Notes under the pieces: model-generated
What the model saw: the letters and a program-made list of their open reading frames with translations, nothing else
Told to the model about the DNA's origin: nothing
Database searches by the model: none
Shown here: positions 47,730 to 61,896 of the stretch, piece after piece
Layout of the letters: the number at the start of each line of letters is the position of its first letter
How positions within the stretch are numbered: the stretch's first letter is position 1
Translations under genes and position numbers: made by a program
Assembly (NCBI RefSeq): GCF_014356525.2
Contig: NC_052507.1
Coordinates: 48,439,685 to 48,503,684 of the forward strand
Reading direction: 5' to 3'
Length of the DNA stretch: 64,000 nt
Origin: Nilaparvata lugens
Lineage: Eukaryota; Arthropoda; Insecta; Hemiptera; Delphacidae

Positions 47730-47831
47730 GTGCGCAAAGTCCCTCTGCTGCACGCAAGAAGCAATTCCGCAATTGCCTTCGGCTCGTGCGTAAATGTTTT
47801 TCTCGGTGCATCAAAGTGTTACTTTGCGCAC
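47730..47831. mobile_element. 102-bp micro-MITE with perfect 11-bp inverted ends
   Basis: GTGCGCAAAGT at 47730-47740 and ACTTTGCGCAC at 47821-47831 are perfect inverted repeats. The interior is comparatively GC-rich (CCTTCGGCTCGTGCG). The same 11-mer occurs at 45633-45643, 45778-45788 and 47249-47259 in the neighbouring element. Confidence 0.6.
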
Positions 47832-49995
47832 AAGTTGCACAAATAACTATTCTCAATAGAAAACCGATCTCTGTAAATTTCCAAATCCACCAAGTAATAA
47901 ATTTAAATATATGGGGTTTCGGTCTGAATAAATGAGCTTTGTTGATTCACAAATTCACCAAATACTGTTAGTTACATATCATGGTTGAAAAAGCACGGTA
48001 GTTTAACATTCAGATTACTGACAAGATATTCCCTCACACAAAATAAGGAAAGAACACTTCTCGGAAACAAATCAGTATGCAGTAGTGGTTTTATGTAACT
48101 AATGCTCATAGAAATACACATAGATTGTGATGAGTGACGTGTTTTGCAGCAGAGTTTGATGGCTGCGATACTGGCCATTGGCTGTGGCAGCAGATTTGTG
48201 TATTCCAAATACAGTACTACAACGGAATATATCCAATTAATTAGAGCAGCCCGCCGGGTCAGAATTGGGTGGCCGGTGAAGGGCTTGTTGGGGTGACGGG
48301 GGTGTTTCTGTCGGTCGGGGTTCCTGTCGCCCTGCAAATGATGTCTGTTTCGTTTTGAGGTGAACAACAATACCAAAAACAACAACAACAGGAGATAGCG
48401 AGGCCAAGCCTGGTTTAGTTATGGGTGCAAATTAGCAATTAATTTTGTCAGGTTATCTGAGGCAATAACTCATGCGCCCCGACTCTTCTTTGCTTGCACC
48501 AACATGACTGTTCATAATTTTAACACTCCGTTCATCAGACACATCAGCATAGGCAACTGTATTAGAATTAATTGCAACATAGTCAGGTGACTGGACAGAC
48601 ATTTGTGGTTTAGGTGAGTTGGTTACTTTTGGGACTCTCTGTACAGTGAAAGCTAGCCAATCAAAACTAATGAACATGTTCTTTGGCGGTGATAGTCATG
48701 CATGGCGGATAGGAGAACAAACACTCACTCTCTCTATCTCTCTCGCATTGGTTGGTTGATCCAGAATATACAGGATCTCTAACTTTGTATAATGTTACAT
48801 CACGCTATCCGCTGATTGATACAAATTAATTACTGCCAAGCCAGCAATAGCATGTAGATAAGCCATTCCAATTGTTTCCATCACTACAAGAACTGCTTCT
48901 TTGTAAAATGTGTGAATAAATTGTAATGTCAATCAACAAATTTTAATGTTAGTGTGAATATGTCATGTGAATTGAATGTTATCACTCTTTCTCCCCCGAA
49001 CACTAGATTTCATAATGTTCCTAGAATGCTTTATTCACATCATGCTCTATCTGTGCAGTAATTGAAATTGCTGCTGATATCCTAAAATACAGTGAAACAG
49101 TTATTTTCACAGGAATACAGGAATTCCTCGGAATCAAGATACACTTTTCTCGACTATATTGCTTATAATTGAATTTATTTATTCATCAATGAAAACAATT
49201 ATGAATATTATTGTGATAGAACAAAAGGCCTGGCCCGTTATTCACAGCAAATTTTCAAAAGGAATTTCCAAGAAATAGGTCATGTTTTTACTGTTGAAAA
49301 TTCAAGTCTAATTGTCGGCCCAAAAGTAAGAGATTAAAATTTTCTCAGCAAGTGTATGTTCAATATTATTGGTGTTTACCTGAAACAGAGCTTCAATCCT
49401 ACCTTCCATCGACAATATAATCTTATAGCACGATGTAGCATATTCACTCACTACGTGAACTCAATAATTTTATAGAATGCAAACCACTGAATTAGTATTT
49501 TTAGAATATTGTAATATTACAATATACTGATAATCTCTAATAAAATTTCAAATAGTTCTAGTGAATTGTGTCCAGAGATTCCATACTTGAAAATCAGTTT
49601 AATGATCTATTTATTGTTGCTCAATAATCTATTTTCGCTCCAATTTTTATTCCCGATTTGAAATTTATTTGTTCAAGTGTTTTTGTAAAATACATTGGTC
49701 TACTATTACTGTTGGTTACATTATCCAATATTACTGTTGCCCTAGTTTCCACACGATCCCATATCCTTCATTTTTTATTCTTCCAGGGTTATTATCGAAC
49801 TCACAGCTTGAGATTTTGGTAAGGGCATTCCGTGACTTGCAAATTATTTCGATTTTGTCCAACTGTGGCGAGTGTTGTTTGTGGACCAACCCGACCAACA
49901 ATTGAGCCAATCGGTGCTTGTATTGAAGTAAACAGGCAGTTTAGACAAATTGCTGCTCATATAGCCTGTACTGTGGTGAGTTATGAAGGGAGTGA

Positions 49996-49997
<2 letters not shown>
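47832..49997. other. no gene recognised
   Basis: Includes a GC-richer patch at 48245-48345 and a CTCTCTATCTCTCTC run at about 48730. A minus-strand 138-codon frame (48388-47972) has no recognisable motif. A pyrimidine stretch ending TTCCAG at about 49783-49788 and a GTGAGT at 49976-49981 look like splice sites, but no open frame spans both. Confidence 0.4.

Positions 49998-50027
<30 letters not shown>
49998..50027 (+). repeat. (TGC)10 / CTG trinucleotide repeat
   Basis: Ten uninterrupted TGC units. The plus-strand frame reads poly-Leu; I do not regard it as coding. Confidence 0.95.
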
Positions 50028-50029
<2 letters not shown>

Positions 50030-51339
50030 CGATTTCTGCTCCTTGTGAGGTGTGTTTTGCTCTGCTTCCGTATTACTGGCTTGGTCGCTTTCTCAAGATA
50101 ATGCTATTGAGACTCAAAACGATGACGGTGGGAAGGAGACGAAGAGGGGAGAATCGAAATGACATGAAAAAAAATTAGATTGGAGAGAAGAATAATGAGG
50201 AGGAGAAGTAGGAGAAGGAGTGGTAGGAGGGAGAAGTGAGTGGTGGAGAAGATTAGATTGGATTTCTTTATTTATGTATGTTACAATATTTACTGTCTTA
50301 TACATTAACTGGCCTAATTTAAATTAAATGACAGTAATGCTAATTATTCAACGAATTATACAAAGTAAAGATAATTAATTGATGAGAATAAAGATTTAAT
50401 GCAATTAGAATAACGATAATATAAAATTGTAATCTAACTTCATAAATCGGCGGTGTTTCAACAAATAATTGTCGATTCTTTAAGAAGGATATTAAATAAT
50501 ATCCTTCACATCAACACACAACCGGATAAGAAGGAGAACAAAGAGTATGAGAAGAAGAAGAAGGAGGAGAAGTAGGAAAAGAAGGATAGAGGAGGGAATA
50601 ATATTGATAATTTAGTGAGAAGAAATATTGCTAAGGGAGTGAGAAAGAAGTATAGACAGAAGATAAACGGGAGAGGAAATAATAAGAGGAAGTGATCGAA
50701 TGAATAGGAGCATGATATAGAAGAAAAGAGGCGAAAATGGGAAGAATATTTTATGGAATTGATTGAGTACTTAATTTTGTAGATTACAATATATACTGGC
50801 TTATACACTCATACATAATATGTATGCATAATACATAATATGTAAACATAATACATAATATGTATATATAATAGCTTACGATAAAGAAAACTTATAGACC
50901 AATTTACATATTATAGACTAGAAAAGTAATCACGTAAAAAGGATCTGTATATGACATGAAAGAAGCAATTTGTAATAGCTACAGATAACATTAATTGTTA
51001 TGCATCGACATAAATTGGCGGAGCTTTGGACATATCAATGTCCATACTTCGGAAAAAAGTATTCAAAATATTCTTCACTCTAACTTTCTATCAATAATGG
51101 GAAAGAGAGAAGAGAAAAACTTCTGACAAAAAAAAATGAGAAGAGGAAGGAGAAATTGGAGAAGGAAGAAGTTAGTACTTGTTTAGTAGCGGATATATCG
51201 TGCGCATATATTGTGTCGCCGGCTAGCTTGTCGGGAGACGTCCACCAAACGACCAAGTCGTGGACGAGGAATCACGGCCCGCCAGGCGAGTCCCACTCTC
51301 ACTACAAGATAAGAAGAAAGCTTTTAGCCGAATGAAAAC
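50028..51339. other. spacer with purine-rich blocks, no gene
   Basis: Purine-rich plus-strand blocks lie at about 50125-50250, 50515-50740 and 51095-51170. Between 50800 and 50870 ATAATACATAATATGTA-type words repeat several times. No protein-like frame. Confidence 0.5.
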
Positions 51340-52625
51340 AAGCTCCTCAAACTACCCATCCCTCCTTGTTAATTTCGCACATATGCTAGAAGCCTTCCTC
51401 TTCTGCCTTCTTTCTTCGGCTATTTCTCAGCTCCTCACTTTCAAGAACACAAAACTCTCTCATTTAAAAATGTTCTCTCTCTCCTTCATGGTTATCTGTT
51501 CCTGGTTCATCTTTTCTTTGGTCTTCTGTATATTGTTTTCTCAATCTTCTCTTCCGTCTCCTCCTAATCATAGACTCCTTACTATGTCTCTTGTTCTCCA
51601 TCTTTTATTAATAAGTCATGTAAGCTTCTTATGAAAGAAGATGGAACAGGGAGACAAGAAAGATAGTGAGGGAGCTATTATGAGAAGAAGGGGCGAAGAA
51701 TTATGGAAACAATCTCAGATACAAAAAACCAGAGGAGTGATGAAACATAAAGTGGTAATGTTCTCTCTTCTTGTTAATTGAAATCAATAATTCTACTCAT
51801 TCTCTTTTTCAAGAGTTCAGCTTCTTTTGTTTCTCCTATCACACTTCCTTATTTTCTGTCTCTCCAACAACTTCCCACGAACTCTCTTCCTTGATTCTCC
51901 AACTGTACTTTTTTGTCTCTTTTTTCTCCCATTTATTTGCATTCCTGATACCCGCCCGCATTAGTGAAGGTCTATCTCTCTCTTCTGGACTTTGTCTTCT
52001 ATTTTCTATACATTTTCTTATAACTCCGTCCTTCCAATTAATATTTTCCTTCTTATCAATATCTTATTTCTTCTCCTCTTATTTCTCCTCAACTTGTAGT
52101 TTTCTCCACTTATTTCCATTCTGGTTCATCTCTGTTCCTCTCATCTTTTTTCAACTGATAAATATTCATCATTCTCTCATTTCTATATTTTGACTTTCCA
52201 CCTTATTTCATCCCCTTCTCCCCTATTCTTCATTCATCATCACTATTCCACCATTCTCCATCAACCAGCCCTTCTCTTTTATTGTTTCCTCTTATCTTTC
52301 ATTCTATCCTATGTTCTCCAGTCTCTCACCATAATCACCATTATTCTATTCTGTTCGGGTTTTTTCAACAATTTTTTGTGAAAAATCACAACGATTTTTC
52401 CACAATTCCAACTAGTTTCTCTCTCATTCCACTTCCTCTCCCCTATTTTTTATATATTTTTTCTCTTTCCTTCTAGTTTCTCTCTCATTCTACCTCCTCT
52501 CAAACCTTCCCCTTCATCATTTTTCTTCTCTTCCCTTGTAGTTTCTCCTTTATGCTACTACCTTCTCTTTTCTACTTTTTCTCCATTATCCTTCTTCTCT
52601 TCCCTTCTCTAAAACCTCCCATCCT
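51340..52625 (+). other. pyrimidine-rich strand-asymmetric tract
   Basis: About 1.3 kb in which the plus strand is dominated by C and T, interrupted by a short purine block at 51632-51740. Plus-strand frames (51260-51634, 51771-52193, 52190-52476) encode mainly Ser, Leu, Phe and Ile and look compositional. Two near-copies of TAGTTTCTCTCTCATTC followed by a C/T-rich stretch lie at about 52411 and 52474. Confidence 0.6.
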
Positions 52626-55600
52626 CCTTTCCGATTGTTCGTGCAATGTAAACTGAAGCACTCTCGGCCAAATTACTGTTCACAGGCTGAGTGCAGCGTC
52701 CAAGTGATAGAAACAAAAGTGAGAGAGTCGGCCCAACTGCTCGCAATGATCCGGCGAGTGCTCAACAAAAGCTACAATCAACAGAACAGACATCATCACC
52801 GAAAGAGTTCCAGTGTGCAACCTCACAGCCCAACATGTCGTGTCTCTAGGCGCACTATTCACAAACCACTCCCTGATGCGAAATATCAGACAAAAAATCT
52901 CTCTGTATGTTTTGTTTATCTGGAACATCACAAGGAAAATTAGTTATTTCGATTGTCTAATACATTTCTCAGTCGTTTTGTCACTATGGAATCCAAAAAT
53001 GGTGAAATCATATCATAATAATATTATGCTCTCTATTGTGTATTGTGATGTATAGTTTGCTAGTTCGCATTTATGTATATTAAACAAGAACCAAGAATTA
53101 TCCTTATCCTATATTTTCCTCCAGAATGTCATTCTCAATTGCATTATTAATGTCGATCTCAGTAAATCATATCAGAAGACTAGTAGAAGCTGCTGAATTG
53201 CTGAATATTCTCTTCAATAGATCATCACATAATCACTTTGTCAAAATCCTGCTCCATGGGGGGGACACGAAAAAATATAATTATTGACTTTGAGTCATGA
53301 GACAATAAACCAAGATTATAATTTTTCAACCATGAGTACGATTTCTTAGTATTGAAGGCCTCACCTTGTGTCGACATATATTGTAGCCTATTTCGCTCCG
53401 TGGAGGGGCATGAATGTACAATAAAAAGAAAATTAATAACTAAAATGATTGAATTAAAGAAGATAATTGAACAGTTGTGGTATTTGAGGTTATAATTTAG
53501 TAATTTGTAGTTGTATGTTAGGTTGACTAGCCTTCGTTTGGCCGGGGAAGTGGTATCATTAAATTCAGAGTGTCTAAATAGAATGAACGGTGTACGGATG
53601 AAACTGGTTGGAAAAACTAATTTGCTAGATGGATGGTTTGGCGGTCTACAAAGGTAGCCGAAGTAAGGGCTGTAAATCTCTAACTTAGCGCTGTAGGTGA
53701 TTATGTAGTGAGATAGAATTTAATCCAATTCGGTAATAAAATGCAGTTCAATTTGAATCTGCCGAATATGATCAATGCTGTAACTAGGATCAGACAGAGA
53801 TAGTAATTTTGGAGTGAACTCCTTCTCCAAATAATGACCAATATACTCAGATTCTAATAACTGTACTATAGTTGGAAGAGATATTAGACCGCATAAAACA
53901 ACAGACAGAATAGAAAATCCATGCGAACCAGGTCTCTGATAAATACTATAGGTTATATGATGGCAAAATGCTGAACCAAGATAGTAGATATTTCGAGTAC
54001 CGAGTTCAATTCTAATGTTGTCTATGCGATCTATTACCTCTCCTTGCGACGTTGACTGGATGTGAATGCAGGATTCACTACACCTCGGTGTGGTAGGCTA
54101 GTGGCAGTCGATTTTTTATTTGATTCGGCAGGATATTTCCAATAAAATGATTTATTATTTGATAAAAATATCGATCACCATTCACCACCAGAAGAAATAA
54201 TATTCTAATAATAGATACTATACTTGATAATGTCAGACTATTGCGAAACAGGACGTGTCCTGCACAATCAATATGTGTCAGTCGAGAAAGAACGAATTTG
54301 GAGGTGCAATGAAGTAAACCCAGTTCAATGAAACGGTAATATGGATTTATATTCTGAAAGATATAATTTTACAGCAGAGTATTGAATAAATTAATGAACA
54401 GATTTTACAAATTATGATTTCTAACTGATACAGAATGAATATTAAGTGATAGCAAATTTGAATCTTCAAATTATAGATACTATGTGAAAATTTAATGTGA
54501 AATAGCCCTTGGAAAGGGTCATAAACTGCACTAATCAAATAGGCAAAGTAAATTAATACAAAATTATAATTCAGAAGATAGAACAAATGAATAGTTAAAA
54601 TTATTATCAGGGTGGGGTTTCACCTAAGGAAAATAGACCTTTTGGCTAAGTACAGCGTGGATATTTAAATTTATTTAATACAATGAAAATCATTTATGAT
54701 AACTTTATACCCTTAAACCTATAGTCATGACTTTTCTCAAATTGACGAATCTATACGCTGTATAATTTTCGTAGATTAACGGGGATCCCCTTTTATATAT
54801 TCGAATAACTTACGTAGACTTTTGTTTCCGGCTGGATCCTTCCGCTTGGCGAAAAACGTCGAACAGACCTCACTATTATAATTTCAGGGTTTATTCAAAT
54901 GAAATTGCAAAAATTAGTATCACAGGTTATTGTAGGAACTTTAGAACAACTTTTTAAAACAGAAAGACAAAGATTGAATTACATTAAAACATAAATTAAA
55001 GCTTTTGAACAATTAAGTATATGGACTAGGTCTGTATCCCACTGGTGATTTCCGCAAAATGGCCTCGAATCTCCTTCTTCTAGTTTCCACTTGAGTTTCT
55101 TCCTCGAAATTTATCTCGCCAAATTTACATACTAATTCAGGATTGGTCAGATTCTGTGACGTAACCAATACGCTGAATGGGTGGTGTAAATGTGTCCAAC
55201 TTTAAAGCTTTTCAATGGGGCAGAATTCCTGATTGTAGGTTGTTCTAAATTATCATTTAGTTCCATATAATTATAAAAATACACAAATAAATAATAAAAT
55301 TTCCTCTATGAAGATATGCATTTGTTAAATAACTTCAAAGGGTAGCTGATGATTTTGTAGAACATAGACATGCTTTTATAACATAAAGTAGACATATAAA
55401 AATATACATGCTTGTAATAATAATGGACATAATAATAATTAAATATTTCTTTTTTGTTTATATGGTTTTTTATATGTTAAAATATCGACCCTCAATCATC
55501 ATATATTGGCTAAGCTAATTTGTCTTCATATTTCTAACAAATATATCTCCATGACAGTTCATTAAATAAATATTCAGGCCCATTCGGCATAGAAATTATA

Positions 55601-56480
55601 ATATAAAAATGAAAAAATTGATATTATATAACTTTTACGATCGATCGTTAATCAAACTGCCTTCTCAATTGGCTACTTGTTGACAAGTTAGCTTTGGTCT
55701 GTTTTGGGGTTATGTTTTGGTTCAATTCTAACCTTCAAATATTGTATTACTGATCAAATTAATAAACATACAAACATATATGGTTTTTTCTGCTGATAAA
55801 TTTCTGAAAAGGTATATAATTACTGATTTATTAGTTTCATACTCTGTAGATCGGATAATCGTCGTTTATCTACCTTAGATAAGATTGTGGTGCTTTCCCA
55901 GTGATGGATTTTTTTTGCTCGTATAACGGCCTATGAATAGATTGATTTATAGTTCGAGGGCTGTACAATCCTTTGGTACATCACAACTTTTAATCGGTGT
56001 GGACTGTACATTCATTTCACTCTTGAACATATTTTTTAGCATTATATTGTATTCAACTGGAATCAATAGAACTTGTATAACCGAACAACATACCAATCTT
56101 GCATTTTTCCACCTTTTTTAATACGTACTATCTCCATCTAAAACTTATGTGAGTTTGATGTTGGTATAACCAAGCAGTTTTCCTCATTCAACTAAAACTG
56201 AAAATTTCGTAAATTTCATGACATTGCAGCCAGCAGCTATTGGAGATCTCATTCTTTTATCCATATTAACTGATTATCCATATCATACTTCAATTATACG
56301 AGTACAACCTGTAACAAAATATCCAGTCCAGTGCATCCAATCCAGGACCAAATCGAAACAATCATATCTCTCATAAGGATCAAAGCATTCATCAAAGGCC
56401 AAAGCATTCTTGACCGACGCTCGAATCGACCATCAGACTGGTATCACTCACATGTATTGGCATCAAAGTGAGAGTGCTCG
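52626..56480. other. no gene recognised
   Basis: Frames up to 102 codons (52635-52943) without recognisable motifs. 54600-55200 has some transposon-like texture (GCTGGATCCTTCCGCTTGGCG near 54830) but no ends or coding motifs that I can support. Confidence 0.4.
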
Positions 56481-59400
56481 ACTAACAACGTCATTCACAC
56501 TGTTACAGTTACACTCGCTTTTAGACTACAAAGTTTCGGTTTGGGTTTGAATGGTCTCATCTCGGGTACAACCCTGTGTGTGCGTGCGTAGATACACACA
56601 TGCGTGTGTGTTTGCTCAAAGTGCATGATGTGTCGTGACCCTGGTTCGGGGGCCACGCATGCAGTATGTGTCCTCTGGACAAGCTCTGTCACTTGAGAGG
56701 CACTCCATCATTCGAGCCACTGTTCACGGGAATACACAATGCCATCCAGTCATTTAATCATAGCCGCAGTCTCTTAGTGTGCCTCCTATTCTGCTCAACC
56801 ACCCCCCCCCCAAAAGTCATGTCTCATAACCAAATTCACTTCCGGGCCGTAATTATGTTGATTATCAACAGTGGCCTGCGTTGAGCGGGCCTAATCTTTA
56901 CGGAGAATATGCTGGGGGTGGAAATATTGGAGTGGTTGTAGTGGGTCATGAGAGAGAGAGAGAAGTGACAGAGTTTGTGTTAGTGGAAAGAAAGTGAGAG
57001 AGAGAGAGAGCTCCTGTACGATTGTTTTTTAGTAGTAGTCCGCACTTTGTGAGTAACGCGTGATATATTATCAATCATTCAAATGGTAGTCTACATTATT
57101 AGATTTTCTTCGAATCGCCAAATGGAGTTTTATCCATAACAGTTGATGAAGCTCGAACAAGAGTTGATAATAAATGATTATCTTCAGTCATCATGAATAT
57201 ATTGCCAAATTTGTAAAAACGTATAAATATTCAGGGCTTCTTGATTTTTTAGTTGTAAAAAAAATACAATTGTTGAAAACTTGGAAATAGACCAAACATC
57301 CGAAACTGATTGTTTTCACATTTTTAATTTATATTAAAATGTTTTCACGATGGTACTATGATATTTTTCCACAACCGCATTTCCCAATTTATGTAGGCTA
57401 TATGTAATACCTCCGAAATTGTATTCATGAACCTTCAAAAAGTACTGAAATCAAGATTCAAGAGTTGCAACAAAACGCATCCAATCGCTGGAGAAAAATA
57501 GCTTTTGGCTGAATGGAATTCGTTTCCAATTGATAACCAATAAATGACATTCGAATATATTAGTAAAGTCCTGTCTTCCACTACTTTATTTTCAAAGAAT
57601 TTTCACTTATCTTGAAATGTATACTTCAAGCAATCTTGAACTCAATTGATTTCTATTCCATGATAAATTATTCATTAAAAATAGACCTAGCAATTCTTCA
57701 AGTCCAGTGACTGTTACAACAGTGATGTGAGCTCCGAGCAAGTAGTGGGTTCGCTAGTAGTTCACCATAGCTAAAGCAGAAAAGCAAAAGAAGAATAAAA
57801 GGGTAGTTGGCAGCGAAATAAATCAGTCGTGAGTGGGGAGTGGACCGATTGCTGGAGGTGGTTCTGTTCTGCTCTGTGTGAAGTGTTCCCGAAGCTGTCT
57901 GCTCTGATGCATTTCCACTCGAAGCTCGCCTCAAATCCTTTTCTATTTCTATGGAGCACCGACAAGAAAGAGATCGCCGCACTTTTCCTTTCTTTGTTCG
58001 TTACAACTACATCTAATATTTCACTGTCCTCTCTACTACTACTGGCTGACATCACTAATTTTTCTACGTTTGGGAAACATTGACCTTTGATTTTTCGTTT
58101 TCTGCATTCTCTCTTCTCATTCAGATGTTGGGCAATCGATCTGATTTCCGGACAATGGCAGTCATTCAATCAGCAACAGAAATCATTTTCGGAGCTGTGT
58201 TTTTCCCCCAGCACTACTTCTCACTTGATGCATCCAATTCTATCCAAGTGAATTCACTACTTACAAGTAGGCTACACCAGATATACGGTTATCATATTGT
58301 TTTGAACATTCCTCTAGAACGTGATAGAGTTGTTGTCTATTATTCATTTACTTATTTCATTTACACATGAACAGAATCAAAACAATGATTGTGACAGAGA
58401 ATGGATACTGAAGATGATCTGAATTACAGTTAATTCTTCATTTTCAGATTGAACATTTCATGGAGCTGAAATTGTAACTCTCAAGTTATCAGTCACCATT
58501 ACTTGTGGGATGATTTCATCATTTTTTCAATCAGTATTTATCTGGTGTTTCAACTTTTATATTTTATAGTTGCACTGGAATGTTAATGAATATATCCATA
58601 ATATGAATAATACTGCTAGTCAATCACATTGGGGAAATATGATTGATTTATCAGTGACTCCAGTGATCCGTGTTATCGGAGTTGACCGTATAGCCTATCA
58701 TCAGTTGGTCTATCAAGAAATATTATTGACACAAATGTGTGGAAATGAGCGACTTCATTGGAAACTATCATTGTTGAAAGTGAAGGTGATAATGACCACA
58801 ACATCGAATAATATAAGAGACTTGGACGAGGACGCAAAAAGGACCTCTGGATATTCTGGATTAGCTTCCATGATTGTTATCTTATGTGAAAATTGTCTCC
58901 TTCGAGAAAGATAATGAGACAGAATATTTTTATCAACTACTGGACAACAAGTGTTTCCATTGTGTTGTTTCAACTCCAATCCAATTCTCTATTTGTAATA
59001 GATTCAATTCTCCACTCAGATTCAAATCTACACAGTTTTGATTCATACTTCCACGTCACCCATTCCATTTCCAAAAATTGAAAAAAGAAGGTCACCTTGA
59101 AATAAGGCTGAAATAACGGTAAGACACCTTGAATCAAGTGGATACCGTTAAATTTATGTGTTTGTGTGGGTATCGGTGTATGTGGGGGTGAGTGTGAGAG
59201 TGTCGCTTGATAGAATCACGTTCTTGTCTCGTACAAGACACCTGAGTCCGCCATCGGTGTCTCATAATCTCACATTTTCTTCTATATGTGTTTTTGAAAA
59301 GACACTGGCAAGCGAGCAGTGTCACGTGTCTGTCACCAGGTAGTCGCATGAGAACGTGTACTCCACCAGTAACTCATTGGTTTTCTTCCTCTCTTGTAAG

Positions 59401-61896
59401 AGAAAAAAAATGATATAGTTATATGTGATAGTATGTGACAGAGGTAGAGGAGAAAAGCAGGAAAGAAGGTATCATGAGGGACAATTATAAATATGAGCCT
59501 CAATAACAAATTGATATTATTGTGAAAGATAAGATCAATTTTTGACTTTTATTCATTGATTCCTCACCATGTTCATTCAGTTTTGATATGAAATGTTGAG
59601 CAACGATCATCGAATGAATTGATTGTGACGTAACTCCACATCCATATGAATGGCATTGTTCAGAATGATATCAGTTGACAAACAGGTTTATATAGATGCA
59701 GTGAAAATGAGTCTCAGTGATGCAGTATATTTGCATATAATTTATAACAAACCAATGGAAATTTATTTGCGGAGGATTAAAGATGTAGGAGAAATATTCC
59801 TCGTTCAATTTTATACAACCATGTATATAGTTATACAACTATCTTCTGAGTCAAAATATACAAAAAAGGATAATAAGAACTGAAAGAGAGAGAGAGGTTT
59901 AGACAATAAAGGGACAGATCAAGTTTTGAGTAGAGTGAGCAAGTTTTGACATGCCCATGTATATAAGCAGGAGAGAGACAGCAAGTGGAAGAGTGGAGTG
60001 GAGAGAGACCAAATGAGGTAGAGTAAGCACAACACCTCAATGATTAAGATAAAGCTTACTAAGGAACTGGGCATGCACGGATGAATGAAGAGATGGAGAT
60101 TTCTGTATAGAGAAAGATGAGAGAGTGAAGGTAGGATAAGGATTGTGGATAGAAAAAGGTCAATGACGTGCCCCGAATTTGGACAACAAGCGAACTCTCG
60201 CTCTTTTTCTTACTCTCTCCTCCCCTCTAAACTCTCTCACTAAGTCTATTTTACCCATCCTTTTTCCCGTTATCAGCTTTTTCCATCTCTACTTTAGAAT
60301 TTCCTCCCAGCCGAACACTTCCGCCCATCGCGTATCATTTTTGCAATTTGTATTCAGCTAACGTCTCGCAAACTCCGTCAAAAATTGGCAGAGTGACGTA
60401 TACTATATTATTATATGGAAACTCAATAGAAAAACTTTAATCCGCCTGCTAAAGAAAGGGCGAGTGAGGTGTGTGTAGATGCAGAAAACTGATTGAGTGA
60501 GATAGTCTTAAGGGGATGTAGAGTGAGACAAAAAGAGATGAATGGATTGTAAGGAAGGAAATATATATATAAAGTATGAGGGAAGAAACAGAACTTAGGA
60601 TTATAAAAAGTCTTTTGGAAGAGAGGGGTATGGAGAAAATACATGGAATGATTTGAAGGAGAGGAGGAAATTGTGTCGATGTGGAAAATGAAAAAAAGAG
60701 CAATGGCAAAAGAAGAGAGAAGGAAAATAGAGATGGAGAAAGCAGCAACGCAGAATTTATCAGCGAATTATTCAAAATTATCTGCCAAAATGTCATTACC
60801 ACGTGACCTGCCATGAATTTTTGACGAACAGCCGTCAATGGCAGAGAGCGTTGTTTTTTATCGCTTGAAAAAAGTTTGATTTGACGCCATTGTTGTTCAC
60901 TACTTTCAACAGCATTCACCCAAAATCGTCAACGTATTGCACGTTATTTTAAAATGGAAAATTTGTAGCCTATAGAATGAAAGTTCAAGCCCAATTATCA
61001 CTAACTTTGAAGTAAAAATTATTTTTCTATGCCTTTCAATTCAATTTTATTTCAATGATTGCATGCTGTATTGAGGGAAAATATATCTTTTAATTTTTTT
61101 TTTTTTGATAACTAAAATCTCTCTGATAATTAACTGATGAAAGGAATGTGAATGGTGTTTATAATTCAATTAATTCATAAAATTGGAATAATATGAATGA
61201 TAACATTGATGAGTTGACTCTTCATTCCGCTTGGTCATAGTATTAATCCATAAGTTTTCGCTCGTACATTCCAATAACTTCTGTAGTCATATAAATGGTA
61301 AAAAAGACATATACAACAGTATGAAAGTACTCTTATAATTATAATAGAGAGTATTTGAGATATCCTCGGGCAATAAATACACTCTATTAGTTTGGTGTGA
61401 TGCCCACATGAACCTTGGGCTTGTGCTTGGGTAATGAGGCAAATGATGATGGAAGATGAGTGAATCTACAGTTTCGGGTGGGTTCCGAATTACCATGAAG
61501 CGATTTTTCAACTCATATATCTTATTCAGAGGAGCTGGCTCAAGTGCTCACCCTTCCAAGTTCCAATAAAAGTAGTCCCATAACACTGGGCAATGTACAT
61601 TGTAGTAGTAGAACCTGGAATTCTATCCATCTTGAAGTATCTCGAACGTCACCAATGGATGAACTCTCTAGATTATGTATTCTTGAAACACTCTCTTCCA
61701 CATTAGCCTGCATAATAATTTAGATTGGTTGCAATGGAAAATCCGTTTGTGGTCGAGAGCTGGAAAAGGTTGAATTTGTAGGTAGAAAGTAACAGCAATA
61801 CAGGGTAGAGAGCAGAATAAGCTCAACTTGATAATGGTTGAAAGCACTCGACTGGACCAAGGGCATGTGCGTGTGAGTGCCTGTATGTACACTCTT
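56481..61896. other. no gene recognised
   Basis: A TGTGTGTGCGTGCG run lies near 56575, a C10 run near 56803, GA-rich runs at 56950-57010 and 59880-60010, and a purine-rich stretch at 60440-60740. Frames at 57771-58169 (minus) and 58570-58914 (plus) exceed 110 codons but lack any motif I recognise, so I do not call them. Confidence 0.4.

Noticed and set aside
47972..48388. 138-codon minus-strand frame in a GC-richer patch
   Set aside because: Longest frame in that area but with no recognised similarity.
49783..50101. Possible exon with TTCCAG acceptor and GTGAGT donor next to the TGC repeat
   Set aside because: The frame with plausible composition has a stop between the acceptor and the coding-like part, so no open exon spans the two sites.
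51260..52476. Four frames of 63-140 codons rich in Ser, Phe, Leu
   Set aside because: They follow the pyrimidine-rich composition of the strand and have no domain or signal features beyond hydrophobicity.
57771..58169. 132-codon minus-strand frame
   Set aside because: Contains a mixed-composition stretch that looks protein-like, but no recognised motif, start context or splice signals; coding status cannot be supported from sequence alone.
58570..58914. 114-codon plus-strand frame
   Set aside because: No motif or homology recognised; length is compatible with chance.
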